Shown here piece by piece: positions 34,946 to 45,592 of a DNA stretch of 64,000 nucleotides (the first letter of the stretch is position 1; each line of letters begins with the position of its first letter). The notes under the pieces are model-generated. The model worked only from the letters and a program-made list of their open reading frames with translations. It did no database searches and was not told where the DNA came from. Origin of the DNA: JAABRT01 sp038259155. GTDB taxonomy: Bacteria > Gemmatimonadota > Gemmatimonadetes > Gemmatimonadales > Gemmatimonadaceae. The DNA is taken from assembly GCA_038259155.1 (NCBI GenBank), contig JBBSPE010000002.1, positions 1-64,000 on the forward strand. The letters are read 5' to 3'. Made by a program: the position numbers and the translations under genes.

Positions 34946-35535
34946 AGCGTCCACTTGCGCAGGGTGGTCAGCGCCGTCTCCAGCGCCGCTTTCTGCTGCT
35001 CACTGGTGGCGAGTGCGAGCAGCTGTTCGTAGGTCCGGATAGCGAGCGCCATGGCTTCCTTGTCCTGCTCGGCGCTGGCCAGCGAGGCGGCGTTGTCTGC
35101 CAGCGCGGCCTTGGCCAGCTGGTCGTCGGGAAACCGTTCGGTGACCTGCAGCCAGCGAATGGTGCGATCGCGCTGATTGCCCTCAGTGAGGGCCCACATG
35201 TGCCAAGCCCCACGGTTCTTCGGATCGGCGGCGATGGCGCGGTCGGCAAGCACGCCCACGACTTCCGGTCCCCGTCCGCTCAGCCAGTAGGCGTTGGCGA
35301 GGATGACAAGTGCACGGGCGTTGGTGGGTTGTTCGTCCACCACCCGTTCATAGATGGGGCCGGCCACTTCGGGCATTTCGCGCCACGGTTCAACGGCGGC
35401 GATGAGGGCGTCGGCGGTGGTGCCGTCGCGCAGAGTGTGGAGGCGTTCCATGAGGACGCCCAGATTTCCGGAGCCTTCGTAGGCGGAAACGGCCTGCTCG
35501 ATGCGTGACCGGAGGTCAGTGGGTGGAGCGATCAT
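34942..35535 (-). CDS. Tetratricopeptide-repeat-like protein of unknown function
   Basis: A 197-residue cytoplasmic protein that is almost all helix. AGPIYERVVDEQPTNARALVILANAYWLSG and DRAIAADPKNRGAWHMWALTEGN, here in parts, give the TPR pattern (W/L-G-Y-A spaced by about 34), with two clear and one or two weaker repeats. TPR modules hold protein partners; the partner is unknown. The stop overlaps the start of the AhpD-like gene, so the two are co-translated. The start at 35535 was chosen as the first Met in the helical region. Confidence 0.72.
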   Translation of the reverse strand: MIAPPTDLRSRIEQAVSAYEGSGNLGVLMERLHTLRDGTTADALIAAVEPWREMPEVAGPIYERVVDEQPTNARALVILANAYWLSGRGPEVVGVLADRAIAADPKNRGAWHMWALTEGNQRDRTIRWLQVTERFPDDQLAKAALADNAASLASAEQDKEAMALAIRTYEQLLALATSEQQKAALETALTTLRKWTL

Positions 35536-36094
35536 AGCGGTCAAATGTAGCGGGCGGACGCGGCGATCGGGACAGTCGCATGGCGGCCGACGGTCCGTCG
35601 GTGGGCGGACCGCCGTGACGCGGTCTGCAGCAATTCGTCTCTTTCGTGACGTGGGGTGGCTTGCGCGATTTGGCCCGGTCTGCAACATTCCTTGCGTCGT
35701 TGGCGTAGAAACGTCAACGAAGCGAGGTCAACGAACGTACAGACCCCCGAAGGTCCCCGGCCAGCCGGCGGAGTCCTGTCACGCGAACGGCGTGGCACCC
35801 GCTCACGGGTTTGCACCTGCTGGTCCTGAGACGACGACGCAGTGCGTCGGGACATCCCCACTCGGTGTCAACGTCCCCTGCGAAAACGGATGGGTTCTCC
35901 CCCGTCCGCAGCACGACGGCCAGTAGCCCATCCGTCCTGATCATCAGTACCAGTTCCAGTCCCGCGGGAGCTTCTGCTCCCTCGGAAAGACTGATCCCGT
36001 GCGACATGCACGAATCGGCGCACCCGCGCCGAACGCCGGATCGGTGTATGCACGTGGTGCATCCACCCGTCCTCCACGCCCCACGCAGTACAGC
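35536..36094. other. 560-bp leader region upstream of rho
   Basis: It separates the TPR gene (minus strand) from rho (plus strand). No gene recognised. Rho genes often have long, autoregulated leaders; the many open frames here are GC-rich shadows. A direct repeat GTCAACGAA appears twice at 35713-35735. Confidence 0.45.
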
Positions 36095-37780
<1,686 letters not shown>

Positions 37781-37815
37781 CACACGCGTTGCGCAACGAA
37801 TCGGGAGACCACGAG

Positions 37816-37846
37816 AAGGGCGGGCCATCGACGGCTCGCCCTTTTT
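37816..37846 (+). terminator. Rho-independent terminator after rho
   Basis: AAGGGCGGGCC (37816-37826) and GGCTCGCCCTT (37833-37843) form a stem with one G.T mismatch and a six-base loop, followed directly by TTT. It is one of the clearest intrinsic terminators in the window. Confidence 0.85.
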
Positions 37847-37993
37847 GTGGTCTGCACCCGCGTCGGACAACGTGCCCGCGGAAGACTCCCGCTAAAGCTC
37901 GCAGCGCGCGAGCCGATACCTCGAAGAGGACCCTTCGTGATCATCGATCGCGGACCTGCGCCACTGGCCGCTCCCCTTTTCCCGCTCATTGGC

Positions 37994-40156
37994 ATGTTTC
38001 GCTCTCTTACGCTCCGCGCCAAGATCCTGGCCCTCCCTGCGGTGGCCGGCATCGGTTTCCTCGTGACGCTGGCCGTCATCATGACCCTCGGCCTCAAGGC
38101 CCAAGGGGAACAGCAACTCATAGAGACGGGCTATTCGCCTGCCTTGCAGCTCAGCCAGCGTCTTGAACGTTCGCTGGAAGACTATCAGCGGGCGCTGCGC
38201 GACGCCGTGGGCGCGAGCGACAACGCTGCCGTAATCGCCGCCGACTCGCTGTCAGCGAGCTTCGCGAGCATCGCGGACTCCCTGCGCTCGAATGCCGTGG
38301 TGCAGCCGGAGGCTGTGGACAGCTTGTCGTCCGCCTTCACGGAGTACGCCCGGGTGGCGAGAGAGACGAGCCTCGGGATGATTTCCGGCGACCTCGAACT
38401 CGACCTCGTGTCGGGCATGCAGGCCATGCGCTCGCAGTACGCGGCGCTCGCCGATACGCTGTCCTCCCGCACGATCACGGAAGAGGCGCGCATTGCGACG
38501 GCCTTCGCGACCGCCCGCACCCTGCAGCGTTCGACGCTGTACGGATCGGCCGGTGTGCTCGTGATCGCCCTTGCCCTGCTCGCGGTGCTCACCGTGGGCA
38601 CGCTGCGGAATGTGCTCGGCGCGTTGCGCGAACTGTCCAACGCAGCGAATGGCATCGCCATCGGGCGCATCGAGCAGAACATCGACATTCACACCAAGGA
38701 TGAAATCGGCGCCGTGGCCGACGCGTTCCGCGGCATGGTCGCGTACATCGGGGACATTGCACACGCCGCAGATCGTCTCGCGGTGGGGGACCTCGATGCT
38801 GCCACCGTCACGCCGCGCTCGGAGTCGGATGTGCTGTCGCGCAATGTGAACCGCGTGAGCGAGGCGCTCCGCACCGTAGTCGGTGAGATCAGCAGCACCA
38901 TTCGTGGCGTGGAATCCGGCAACCTGTCCACCCGCGGTTCGGCCGCCAAGGTGGAAGGGGCCTATGCGGACGTGATCAAGGGGACAGGCGCGATGCTTGA
39001 CGCCGTGAACGCCCCGATCGAAGAGGCGCGCACCGTGCTGGCGCGCGTGGCAAAGCGCGACCTCGCCGTGCGCATGGAAGGGGACTACAAGGGTGACCAC
39101 GCGGCCATCAAGGACTCGCTCAACGCGGCGCTCGCCAATATCGGCGAGGCGTTCGCCTCCCTCACGTCCGCCGTCGCACAGGTGAACGCCGCCGCGTCGG
39201 AGATCGGATCGGGCAGCCAGGACCTGGCGAGTGGCGCGTCGGATCAGGCCGGCTCGATCGATCAGGTCTCCAATCGTCTCGTGATCGTTGGCGAACGGAC
39301 GAAGGCCAGCGCTGCGGATGCGCATGAAGCGCGGGCTGCCATGGAGCGGGCGCGGACCGACACGGAACAGGGTGTCGAGCGCATGCAGGCACTCGCTGAA
39401 GCCGTGACGGACATAAAGAAGTCCGCCGACTCCACGGCCAAGATCGTCAAGACCATTGATGAAATCGCGTTCCAGACGAATCTGCTCGCGCTCAATGCCG
39501 CGGTGGAAGCGGCCCGCGCGGGTGACGCCGGCAAGGGCTTTGCGGTGGTCGCGGACGAGGTGCGCAGTCTTGCCATTCGCGCGGCCGAAGCGGCGCGCAA
39601 CACATCCGCGCTCATCGAGGAATCGGTGCAGAAGACGGAAGTGGGCGTGAAGCTCAATGACGGCGTGCGCCGTCGTCTCGAAGAGATCCGGACCGGCGTG
39701 GAGCGTGCGAGCACCATGATGGCCAACATTGCCGACGGTGCGCGCGAGCAGGAGCAGGAGCTGGAAGAGGTGACGAGCGCGATCTCGCAGATCGCCCGGC
39801 TCACCCAGCGGGTTGCCGCGAACGCCGAAGAGTCGGCAAGCGCGGCGGCCGAGTTGCAGGCACAGGCCGGCGAGATGCACGACATGGCGTCGCAGTTCAT
39901 CGTGGACGCCAGCGCCTCACGTTCCGAGTCACGCGGTGCGCACCCGACGACTCAGCCGTCGGCAGCAGCTGCGGCGCGATCTGCCGCTCCAAGCCAGCGC
40001 AAGTCACGCGCGGCCACGCCAGCCGTCGCAGCCGGACGGCGCGGCGCTACGGCGTCGTCACGTGTCACCGCGAAGCAGGCGGCCACGGCGCCGAGTGACG
40101 CCGAGAGCCTCATCCCGTTCGACGACGAAGACTCGGATATTTTCTCCGAGTTCTGA
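37994..40156 (+). CDS. Methyl-accepting chemotaxis protein
   Basis: A 720-residue chemoreceptor. TM1 is at about residues 8-33 (ILALPAVAGIGFLVTLAVIM), a helical periplasmic sensor of about 145 residues follows, TM2 is at about 180-205 (GVLVIALALLAVLTVG), then one or two HAMP units and the cytoplasmic coiled coil whose tip reads EIAFQTNLLALNAAVEAARAG (near 487). Methylation helices lie on both sides. After the domain come about 60 Ala/Ser/Arg-rich residues and an acidic, aromatic end (DDEDSDIFSEF), which may be a tether for adaptation enzymes. No other che genes are in the window, so the ligand and pathway are unknown. ATG at 37994 sits just before TM1. Confidence 0.88.
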   Translation: MFRSLTLRAKILALPAVAGIGFLVTLAVIMTLGLKAQGEQQLIETGYSPALQLSQRLERSLEDYQRALRDAVGASDNAAVIAADSLSASFASIADSLRSNAVVQPEAVDSLSSAFTEYARVARETSLGMISGDLELDLVSGMQAMRSQYAALADTLSSRTITEEARIATAFATARTLQRSTLYGSAGVLVIALALLAVLTVGTLRNVLGALRELSNAANGIAIGRIEQNIDIHTKDEIGAVADAFRGMVAYIGDIAHAADRLAVGDLDAATVTPRSESDVLSRNVNRVSEALRTVVGEISSTIRGVESGNLSTRGSAAKVEGAYADVIKGTGAMLDAVNAPIEEARTVLARVAKRDLAVRMEGDYKGDHAAIKDSLNAALANIGEAFASLTSAVAQVNAAASEIGSGSQDLASGASDQAGSIDQVSNRLVIVGERTKASAADAHEARAAMERARTDTEQGVERMQALAEAVTDIKKSADSTAKIVKTIDEIAFQTNLLALNAAVEAARAGDAGKGFAVVADEVRSLAIRAAEAARNTSALIEESVQKTEVGVKLNDGVRRRLEEIRTGVERASTMMANIADGAREQEQELEEVTSAISQIARLTQRVAANAEESASAAAELQAQAGEMHDMASQFIVDASASRSESRGAHPTTQPSAAAAARSAAPSQRKSRAATPAVAAGRRGATASSRVTAKQAATAPSDAESLIPFDDEDSDIFSEF

Positions 40157-40162
40157 TCGCCG

Positions 40163-40182
40163 CGCGTCGCTACGGCGACGCG
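40163..40182. terminator. Hairpin between convergent chemoreceptor and M20 genes
   Basis: CGCGTCGC and GCGACGCG pair with a four-base loop. It lies between the two stop codons, without T-tracts, so it may act only in part or need Rho. Confidence 0.35.
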
Positions 40183-41564
40183 AATCGGTCCAACAGCGTC
40201 GCCGCAGCACGCATCCCCTGACGGAAGTTCTCCTCGGAGATCCATTCGTCAGGGGCATGTGCGTTCTCCCCCGGCAGTCCGAAGCCCATGAGCAGCACGG
40301 GCGCGCCGAGGATGCGCTCGAAATCGCCCACTACGGGAATGGACCCGCCCTCTCCTGTGATCACGGGTGCCGTGTTGAACGCCGCTTCGAGCGCAGCGAC
40401 GCCGGCGTCGTGCAGCGGGCCCTTGAGGTCCGCTCGCCAGGGCCGTCCGCCGTGCATGGCCGTGACCGTGGCCGCCACGCCTTTGGGCGTGACACGCGCC
40501 ACGTGCTCCCGAATGAGCCCTTCGATTACCGCGGGATCCTGATTGGGCACCAGACGACAGCTCACCTTGGCCATGGCCACCGCGGGCAGCACCGTCTTGG
40601 CACCCTCGCCGGTGTAGCCGCTGAGCAGGCCGTTCACTTCACACGTGGGACGCGTCCACAACCGCTCCAGCACACTGAAGCCAGCTTCGCCGCCGAGGGC
40701 GGGCGCGCCCACCTCCTCGCGAAATGACTCCTCGTTGAACGGCAGCGTACGCATCTGCGCGCGGACCGCGTCCGGCCACGCCTGCACCTCGTCGTAGAAG
40801 CCGGCAATCGCCACACGCCCCTGCTCGTCGTGCAGCGTGGACAGAATGTGCGCCAGCGCCATGGCCGGGTTCACCACTGCGCCGCCGTACATGCCGGAGT
40901 GCAGGTCACTGGTGGATCCCCGTACGTCGATCTGCACGTACGCCAATCCCCGCAGCGACGACAGAATGCTCGGCACGCCCGGCGCGAACATCGTGCTGTC
41001 GGAAATCACGACGCCGTCGCAGCGCAAGCGCTCGGTGTTGGCCTCGAGATACTGTTCGAGATTCGCACTGCCAACCTCCTCTTCACCCTCGGCAAGCACG
41101 ATCACGTTCACCGGCAGGGTGCCGCGCACCGCGAGGTGGGCCTCCAGCGCCTTCACGTGGAGGTAGAGTTGCCCCTTGTCGTCCACGCTGCCGCGCGCGT
41201 AGATGCGGCCATCGCGTACCTCCGGCGCAAACGCGGGGGAGGTCCACAGCTCCAGTGGTTCGGCCGGTTGCACGTCGTAGTGTCCGTACACAAGCAACGT
41301 GGGAGCGTCCGGCCGCGCACGGCGCCATTCCGCCAGCACGAGGGGATGACCGGGGGTCTCCTCCAGCGAGGCCGTGAAGCCCGCGTGTGTGAGACGCGCC
41401 GCCAGCCATTCGGCCGCGCGCCGACAGTCGCCACGATGCTCGGTGCGCGCGCTGACGCTCGGAATGCGCAGGAAGTCGAACAGCTCGTGCATGGCCTCGC
41501 CGTGGTGCGCGGCGAGCCATTGATCGAGATCGGTCGGTACGGTGGCGGCGGTGGGAGCGGTCAC
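40170..41564 (-). CDS. M20-family metallopeptidase (dipeptidase-like)
   Basis: A 464-residue cytoplasmic zinc peptidase. Metal ligands and catalytic residues are visible: LLVYGHYDVQPAE (His, Asp), ARGSVDDKGQLYLHV (bridging Asp), LAEGEEEVGSANL (Glu base and ligand), VISDSTMFAPG (Asp) and GENAHAPDEW near the C-terminus (His). The dimerisation domain lies around residues 190-320. It cleaves dipeptides or N-acyl amino acids. GTG at 41564 is 38 bp after the crcB stop, so it is the third gene of a GT39-crcB-M20 operon. Confidence 0.9.
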   Translation of the reverse strand: MTAPTAATVPTDLDQWLAAHHGEAMHELFDFLRIPSVSARTEHRGDCRRAAEWLAARLTHAGFTASLEETPGHPLVLAEWRRARPDAPTLLVYGHYDVQPAEPLELWTSPAFAPEVRDGRIYARGSVDDKGQLYLHVKALEAHLAVRGTLPVNVIVLAEGEEEVGSANLEQYLEANTERLRCDGVVISDSTMFAPGVPSILSSLRGLAYVQIDVRGSTSDLHSGMYGGAVVNPAMALAHILSTLHDEQGRVAIAGFYDEVQAWPDAVRAQMRTLPFNEESFREEVGAPALGGEAGFSVLERLWTRPTCEVNGLLSGYTGEGAKTVLPAVAMAKVSCRLVPNQDPAVIEGLIREHVARVTPKGVAATVTAMHGGRPWRADLKGPLHDAGVAALEAAFNTAPVITGEGGSIPVVGDFERILGAPVLLMGFGLPGENAHAPDEWISEENFRQGMRAAATLLDRFASP

Positions 41565-41602
41565 GGGATGTGGAGTCTGAGGGAAAACGGCGTGATGGGT
41601 GT

Positions 41603-41992
41603 CTACGATCGCATCGCAGTGAGTACGCGGCCACCGACGGCAATGCCGGCCAGCGTGGCGAGCAGCGCCAGCGCGAGGCTGCCGCTCACATACAGAGCGG
41701 CACGCGCCATGCGCCCTTCCTGGGCCAGCGTGATGACTTCGGCGCTGAATGTGCTGAAGGTGGTGAAGCCGCCGCAAAAGCCGACCGTGAGCGCGATGCG
41801 CCATACCGGATCGACGGCGGGCGCGCTGAGTGCGCGCGCCAGCAGTCCAATGAGGAACGAGCCGACCACGTTGACAACGAGCGTGCCGATTGGAAACGCG
41901 GCCGTCGGGCGCAGCAGCGCGAGCCCCACGGCATAGCGAAGCACCGAGCCGGCCGCGCCACCCAGCGCGACGCCCAGCCAGGTCATGTTCAT
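41603..41992 (-). CDS. crcB: Fluoride ion transporter CrcB
   Basis: A 129-residue membrane protein of four helices that dimerises as a fluoride channel. Signatures: LGGAAGSVLRYAVG at the N-terminus, PIGTLVVNVVGSFLIGLL with the pore-lining Asn, and GFCGGFTTFSTFSAEV carrying the paired Phe-box phenylalanines. It protects against fluoride. The start is 18 bp behind the GT39 stop. No fluoride riboswitch can lie in so short a space, so it is expressed with its neighbours. Confidence 0.9.
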   Translation of the reverse strand: MNMTWLGVALGGAAGSVLRYAVGLALLRPTAAFPIGTLVVNVVGSFLIGLLARALSAPAVDPVWRIALTVGFCGGFTTFSTFSAEVITLAQEGRMARAALYVSGSLALALLATLAGIAVGGRVLTAMRS

Positions 41993-42010
41993 TGCGCGCT
42001 CATTCCCGCT

Positions 42011-43594
42011 TCACTCCCATGTGCTCACCCCCATGGGCGGTATGTCCACGGCAATGCGGTAGAGCCACAAGCGGCGTTGCGTCACCACGCCGCCATTTCG
42101 CGTGAGGTCCACCGTGGCGCCCTGTCGGTGATCGCGAAACCAGGTGCTCACGACCGTGGCCAGCGAGTCGCCATGCGGCGTGGCTTCGAACGCCACCACC
42201 AGCCCGTCGCCGGGATGGACGCGGTCGTGCGCCGTGTCCCACAGGTCGTACTGGTTGCGGCGGGACGCGAGATTGAGCGCGAACACGGTGGGCTGGTCCG
42301 GCAGATGAAAGGCCAGCTCTGACGCGTCCTGATAGCGGTTGGCGGCCACCCAGATGTTGGCACTGCCGTCAAGGAACGGGTCGCGGCGGGCCGAGTGGGC
42401 GGCCTGTGCAAGGGCGTCCCAACCATAGGCGCGTCCGATCGGATCTCGGCGCGGTTCCAGCGGCAGCACGGGGCGCCAGGCCTGCAAGGCCACCACGGAG
42501 AGCAACACTGCCGCCAGCGCCACGCCCGCCTTGTACCATCGACCATAGGCCCAGCGGCCAGCGCTGGCTGCGAAGAGCGCGACGGCAGCCGGATAGATCG
42601 GGGCCGGCCAGTTCGCCTCCACCGACCGCTGCCAGGCACTCACGGCAAACACGCCAAGCGGGACCAGCGAGACCGTGGCCAGCGCGAACCGGCGCACCAG
42701 GATGTCGTGCGGCGACAGGCGCTTCCGCACCTCCCAGCCGTCGCGGAGCGCCAGCAGCACCGCACCCATGAGCAGCACAAACAAAATCGGGGACGCCAGC
42801 CCCAGCTGACCGCCCAGCAGTTCCAGTTCTCGGCCCAGTGGCGACCCGCGCGCCGGCGAGAAGCCATGCGAGAGCTGGAAGCGGAACGACACCCAGCCGT
42901 AATACCAGTTCCAGACTACCACGGGCGCGAACAGCAGCGCCGACACCACCGTGGCCACCCAGGGGCCCGCTTCCGCGAAGCGTTTGCGCAGGGCCGGATG
43001 CAACAGGAACGCGATCGTGACGGCGACAGGCAGGATGGCCGCGGAGTACTTGGAGAGGAGCGCCACGCCGAGTGCGGCGCCGGTGAGCACCCACCAACCG
43101 AGTGCCGCGCCCGACCGCAAGAGCGACCCGATGGCACGGGTTAGGCAGAGGCAGGTCACGGCGACTGCCGCCAGAAACGGCGCGTCGGGGGTGGCGAGTA
43201 CGAAACCGAGTGTGGCGAGCGGGAGCACCAGCATGAGCACCGATGCGCGAACGGCGGCGCGCGGCCCGCCCAGATGCGAGGCGAGGGCGATCAGGGCGCC
43301 GTGCGCCACCCCGCCCATGACCCATGGGCCCACCCGCACGCCGAACAGTGTGTTGCCGAACAAGTGCGTGCCGGCGGACAGAAGGAGCGCGATGCCCGGC
43401 GGATGGTCGAAGTAGCCCGCGTCGAGGCGGCGCGTCCACTCCCAATAGTAGGTCTCGTCCGGCAGGAGGGGAACGAGCCAGGCGAGCACGGCACGTACGG
43501 TGGCACCGGCGAGCCACCAACTGAGCGCGACGCGCCAGTACCGCCGGCTGGCAGACGGCGAAGGAGGCGACAGCGGGTCGTCGAATTGTGGCAC
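42011..43594 (-). CDS. GT39-like membrane glycosyltransferase (PMT/ArnT superfamily)
   Basis: A 527-residue membrane protein with about ten transmembrane helices. The first periplasmic loop has LLPDETYYWEWTRRLDAGYFDHPP, with the Asp-Glu pair and the DHPP motif that are hallmarks of the PMT_2/ArnT family; it uses polyprenyl-phosphate sugar to glycosylate lipid A, proteins or lipid carriers. The remaining helices follow (VLMLVLPLATLGFVLATPDAP), and a periplasmic C-terminal domain ends with RRLWLYRIAVDIP. The target is unknown. GTG at 43594 is the start; upstream open frame overlaps another gene and is not coding. Confidence 0.85.
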   Translation of the reverse strand: MPQFDDPLSPPSPSASRRYWRVALSWWLAGATVRAVLAWLVPLLPDETYYWEWTRRLDAGYFDHPPGIALLLSAGTHLFGNTLFGVRVGPWVMGGVAHGALIALASHLGGPRAAVRASVLMLVLPLATLGFVLATPDAPFLAAVAVTCLCLTRAIGSLLRSGAALGWWVLTGAALGVALLSKYSAAILPVAVTIAFLLHPALRKRFAEAGPWVATVVSALLFAPVVVWNWYYGWVSFRFQLSHGFSPARGSPLGRELELLGGQLGLASPILFVLLMGAVLLALRDGWEVRKRLSPHDILVRRFALATVSLVPLGVFAVSAWQRSVEANWPAPIYPAAVALFAASAGRWAYGRWYKAGVALAAVLLSVVALQAWRPVLPLEPRRDPIGRAYGWDALAQAAHSARRDPFLDGSANIWVAANRYQDASELAFHLPDQPTVFALNLASRRNQYDLWDTAHDRVHPGDGLVVAFEATPHGDSLATVVSTWFRDHRQGATVDLTRNGGVVTQRRLWLYRIAVDIPPMGVSTWE

Positions 43595-43864
43595 ACCCAA
43601 TACTCGCACCCTGCCCGCGCAGGGCACACCCCCCAATAGGTTGCGGAGTGTTCCAGCCGCACCGCGAACTCCGCTCCTTTGCGCGGGTAGACACCGAGGG
43701 CGCGACTGGGTCAGCTTGTGAAGCGTCTGCAAATAGCTTGTGCCCGTGGCGTGACGGTTACCGTGCTTCGTCTCCGCGCGTCCCTGATTGTGGTCCCCCG
43801 TCCGGCCAGGTGGCCGTGCACGGGCTTTCCGAGTCATTCCTCCCAGTAGCCAGGATAGACCTGC

Positions 43865-45592
43865 ATGCGGGTCATGCCCACTTTCGCCGTTTCGCCTGTC
43901 CGTCGCGCGCTCGTTGCCGCGGCGGCGGTCGCGTCCCTCCTTGCGCTCTCCTCGTGCCGTGAGCTGATCACCGGCCAGAAGGAGGCGAAGTCCGTTTCGA
44001 TCGCTCCCGTGAACTTCGAGGTGCCCGTCAACGGCAGCGTGAGTGTGATCGGAACGGCGTTCGACAAGGACGGCAACACCATCGGCGGCAAGACGATCAG
44101 GTACTCTTCGTCCAACTCGGCGGTGGCGACCATCACCGATCAGGGTCTGGTGATCGGCGTCTCGCCGGGCCAGTCGATCATTGCCGCCGAAGCCAACGGC
44201 GCACGTGGCGAGACCACGGTCACCGTGGTGCCCGAGGTGCCCAGCAGCATCCTCGTCACACCGTCGCCGGTGACGCTGCGCGTCAACAACACGCGACAGT
44301 TCACCGCCACGCCGCGGAACGCCAGCGGCACCCCGATCGCCGGGCTCAACGTCACGTGGCAGTCGAGCAACTCGTCCATTGCGAGCGTCTCGTCGTCGGG
44401 CGAGGTCACGGCCGTGGCGTCGGGGAATGTGGTGATCGCGGCATCTGTGAACTCGGTCAGCGGCACCTCGCAGGTCACTGTGACGGAAGTGCCGATTGGC
44501 AACATCACGCTGGCGCCGCTCACCAAGAGCGTTCAGGTGAATGAGCCGTTCATTCCCACGGTTACGCTGAGAGACAGTGCGGGGAACGTGATTTCCACGC
44601 AGGGGCGCACACTCAGCTGGACCAGCTCCAACGAGCTCAACGCGACGGTGTCCAACTCGGGCGTCGTCACCGGGCGGCGCGTGGGGACGGCCACCATTAC
44701 GGCGGCATCGCCCGCGAATGCCGCAATCAACGGCAGCATGGACGTCACGGTGCGTGAGCAGGTGGTGAGCACCGTGGTGATCACGCCGCGTACCGGCTCG
44801 CTGCGGCTCACGCTCCCGCGTCAGCTCAGCGCCCAGTTGCGGGACTCCATCGGGCAAAACGTCACCGGTCGTGTGGTCACGTGGACCAGCCTGACGCCCA
44901 CTATCGCCAGCGTCAGCAGCAACGGCAGCGCCACGGGCTTGTCGTTGGGCACCGCCCGTATCGCGGCCCGCGTGGATGACGCTGCTGATACGGTGAGCTT
45001 TACCGTGACCAAGATCCCGGTCGGTGAGGTCACCGTGTCACCGCCTCAGGCAAGCGTGATTCAGGGCCAGACCGTTACGCTGTCCGCCGTCGTCAAGGAC
45101 TCGGTGGGATCGGAAGTCGACGACCGACCGCTGGTGTGGCTCACGAGCAACCAGAACACGGCCAGCGTAGTGAACGGGGTGGTCACGGGCGTCAGTACGG
45201 GTACGGCCACCATTACGGCCACGGTCGAGAACCGCAGCGACAACGCCACCGTCACGGTACTGCAGATCGCGGTGGATTCCATCCGGCTGGCCGATCCGGC
45301 CGATGTCGCGTTCAGCCTGAACGGCGCAGCACCTGGCAACGCCAAGCAGGTGCAGCTGGAACTGCTCGACGCGCAGGGCGCCACCGTATTGGGCCGCAAT
45401 CTGCTCGTGACGTCCTCGTCACCAAGCGTCGCGAACGCGGCGTGGAACCAGAACACCCGCATCCTCACGGTCACCGCCACCAACGGCGCGCCCACCGGTT
45501 CTACCACCATCTCACTGCGCGCGCTCAGCCAGAACGGCAATCCGGAAGGCAAGACCACGCAGATCACCGTCTCGGTCACGGCCGCACCGTGA
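43865..45592 (+). CDS. Lipoprotein with five or six bacterial Ig-like (Big2) domains
   Basis: A 575-residue surface lipoprotein: signal peptide with lipobox LSSC at about residue 31, then Big2 repeats of about 80-85 residues, each opening with a beta strand such as SILVTPSPVTLRVNNTRQFT and closing with VTWxSSNxxxASVSSSG...ATI pattern. Five repeats are clear and a sixth C-terminal segment is more diverged. Such domains hold adhesins and other surface proteins away from the cell. Its stop overlaps the acyl-CoA dehydrogenase start (GTGA), an unexpected coupling. AGGAT upstream of the ATG. Confidence 0.88.
   Translation: MRVMPTFAVSPVRRALVAAAAVASLLALSSCRELITGQKEAKSVSIAPVNFEVPVNGSVSVIGTAFDKDGNTIGGKTIRYSSSNSAVATITDQGLVIGVSPGQSIIAAEANGARGETTVTVVPEVPSSILVTPSPVTLRVNNTRQFTATPRNASGTPIAGLNVTWQSSNSSIASVSSSGEVTAVASGNVVIAASVNSVSGTSQVTVTEVPIGNITLAPLTKSVQVNEPFIPTVTLRDSAGNVISTQGRTLSWTSSNELNATVSNSGVVTGRRVGTATITAASPANAAINGSMDVTVREQVVSTVVITPRTGSLRLTLPRQLSAQLRDSIGQNVTGRVVTWTSLTPTIASVSSNGSATGLSLGTARIAARVDDAADTVSFTVTKIPVGEVTVSPPQASVIQGQTVTLSAVVKDSVGSEVDDRPLVWLTSNQNTASVVNGVVTGVSTGTATITATVENRSDNATVTVLQIAVDSIRLADPADVAFSLNGAAPGNAKQVQLELLDAQGATVLGRNLLVTSSSPSVANAAWNQNTRILTVTATNGAPTGSTTISLRALSQNGNPEGKTTQITVSVTAAP

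Noticed and set aside
38252..39880. Long open frame antisense to the chemoreceptor
   Set aside because: Shadow frame. The plus-strand chemoreceptor has clear domains.
41565..42010. Fluoride riboswitch upstream of crcB
   Set aside because: Only 18 bp lie between the GT39 stop and the crcB start, too short for the riboswitch, and I see no pattern in the 38-bp gap behind it.
43595..44857. N-terminal extension of the GT39 gene
   Set aside because: It would overlap the Big2 lipoprotein gene and is low-complexity. The start at 43594 fits the first transmembrane helix.
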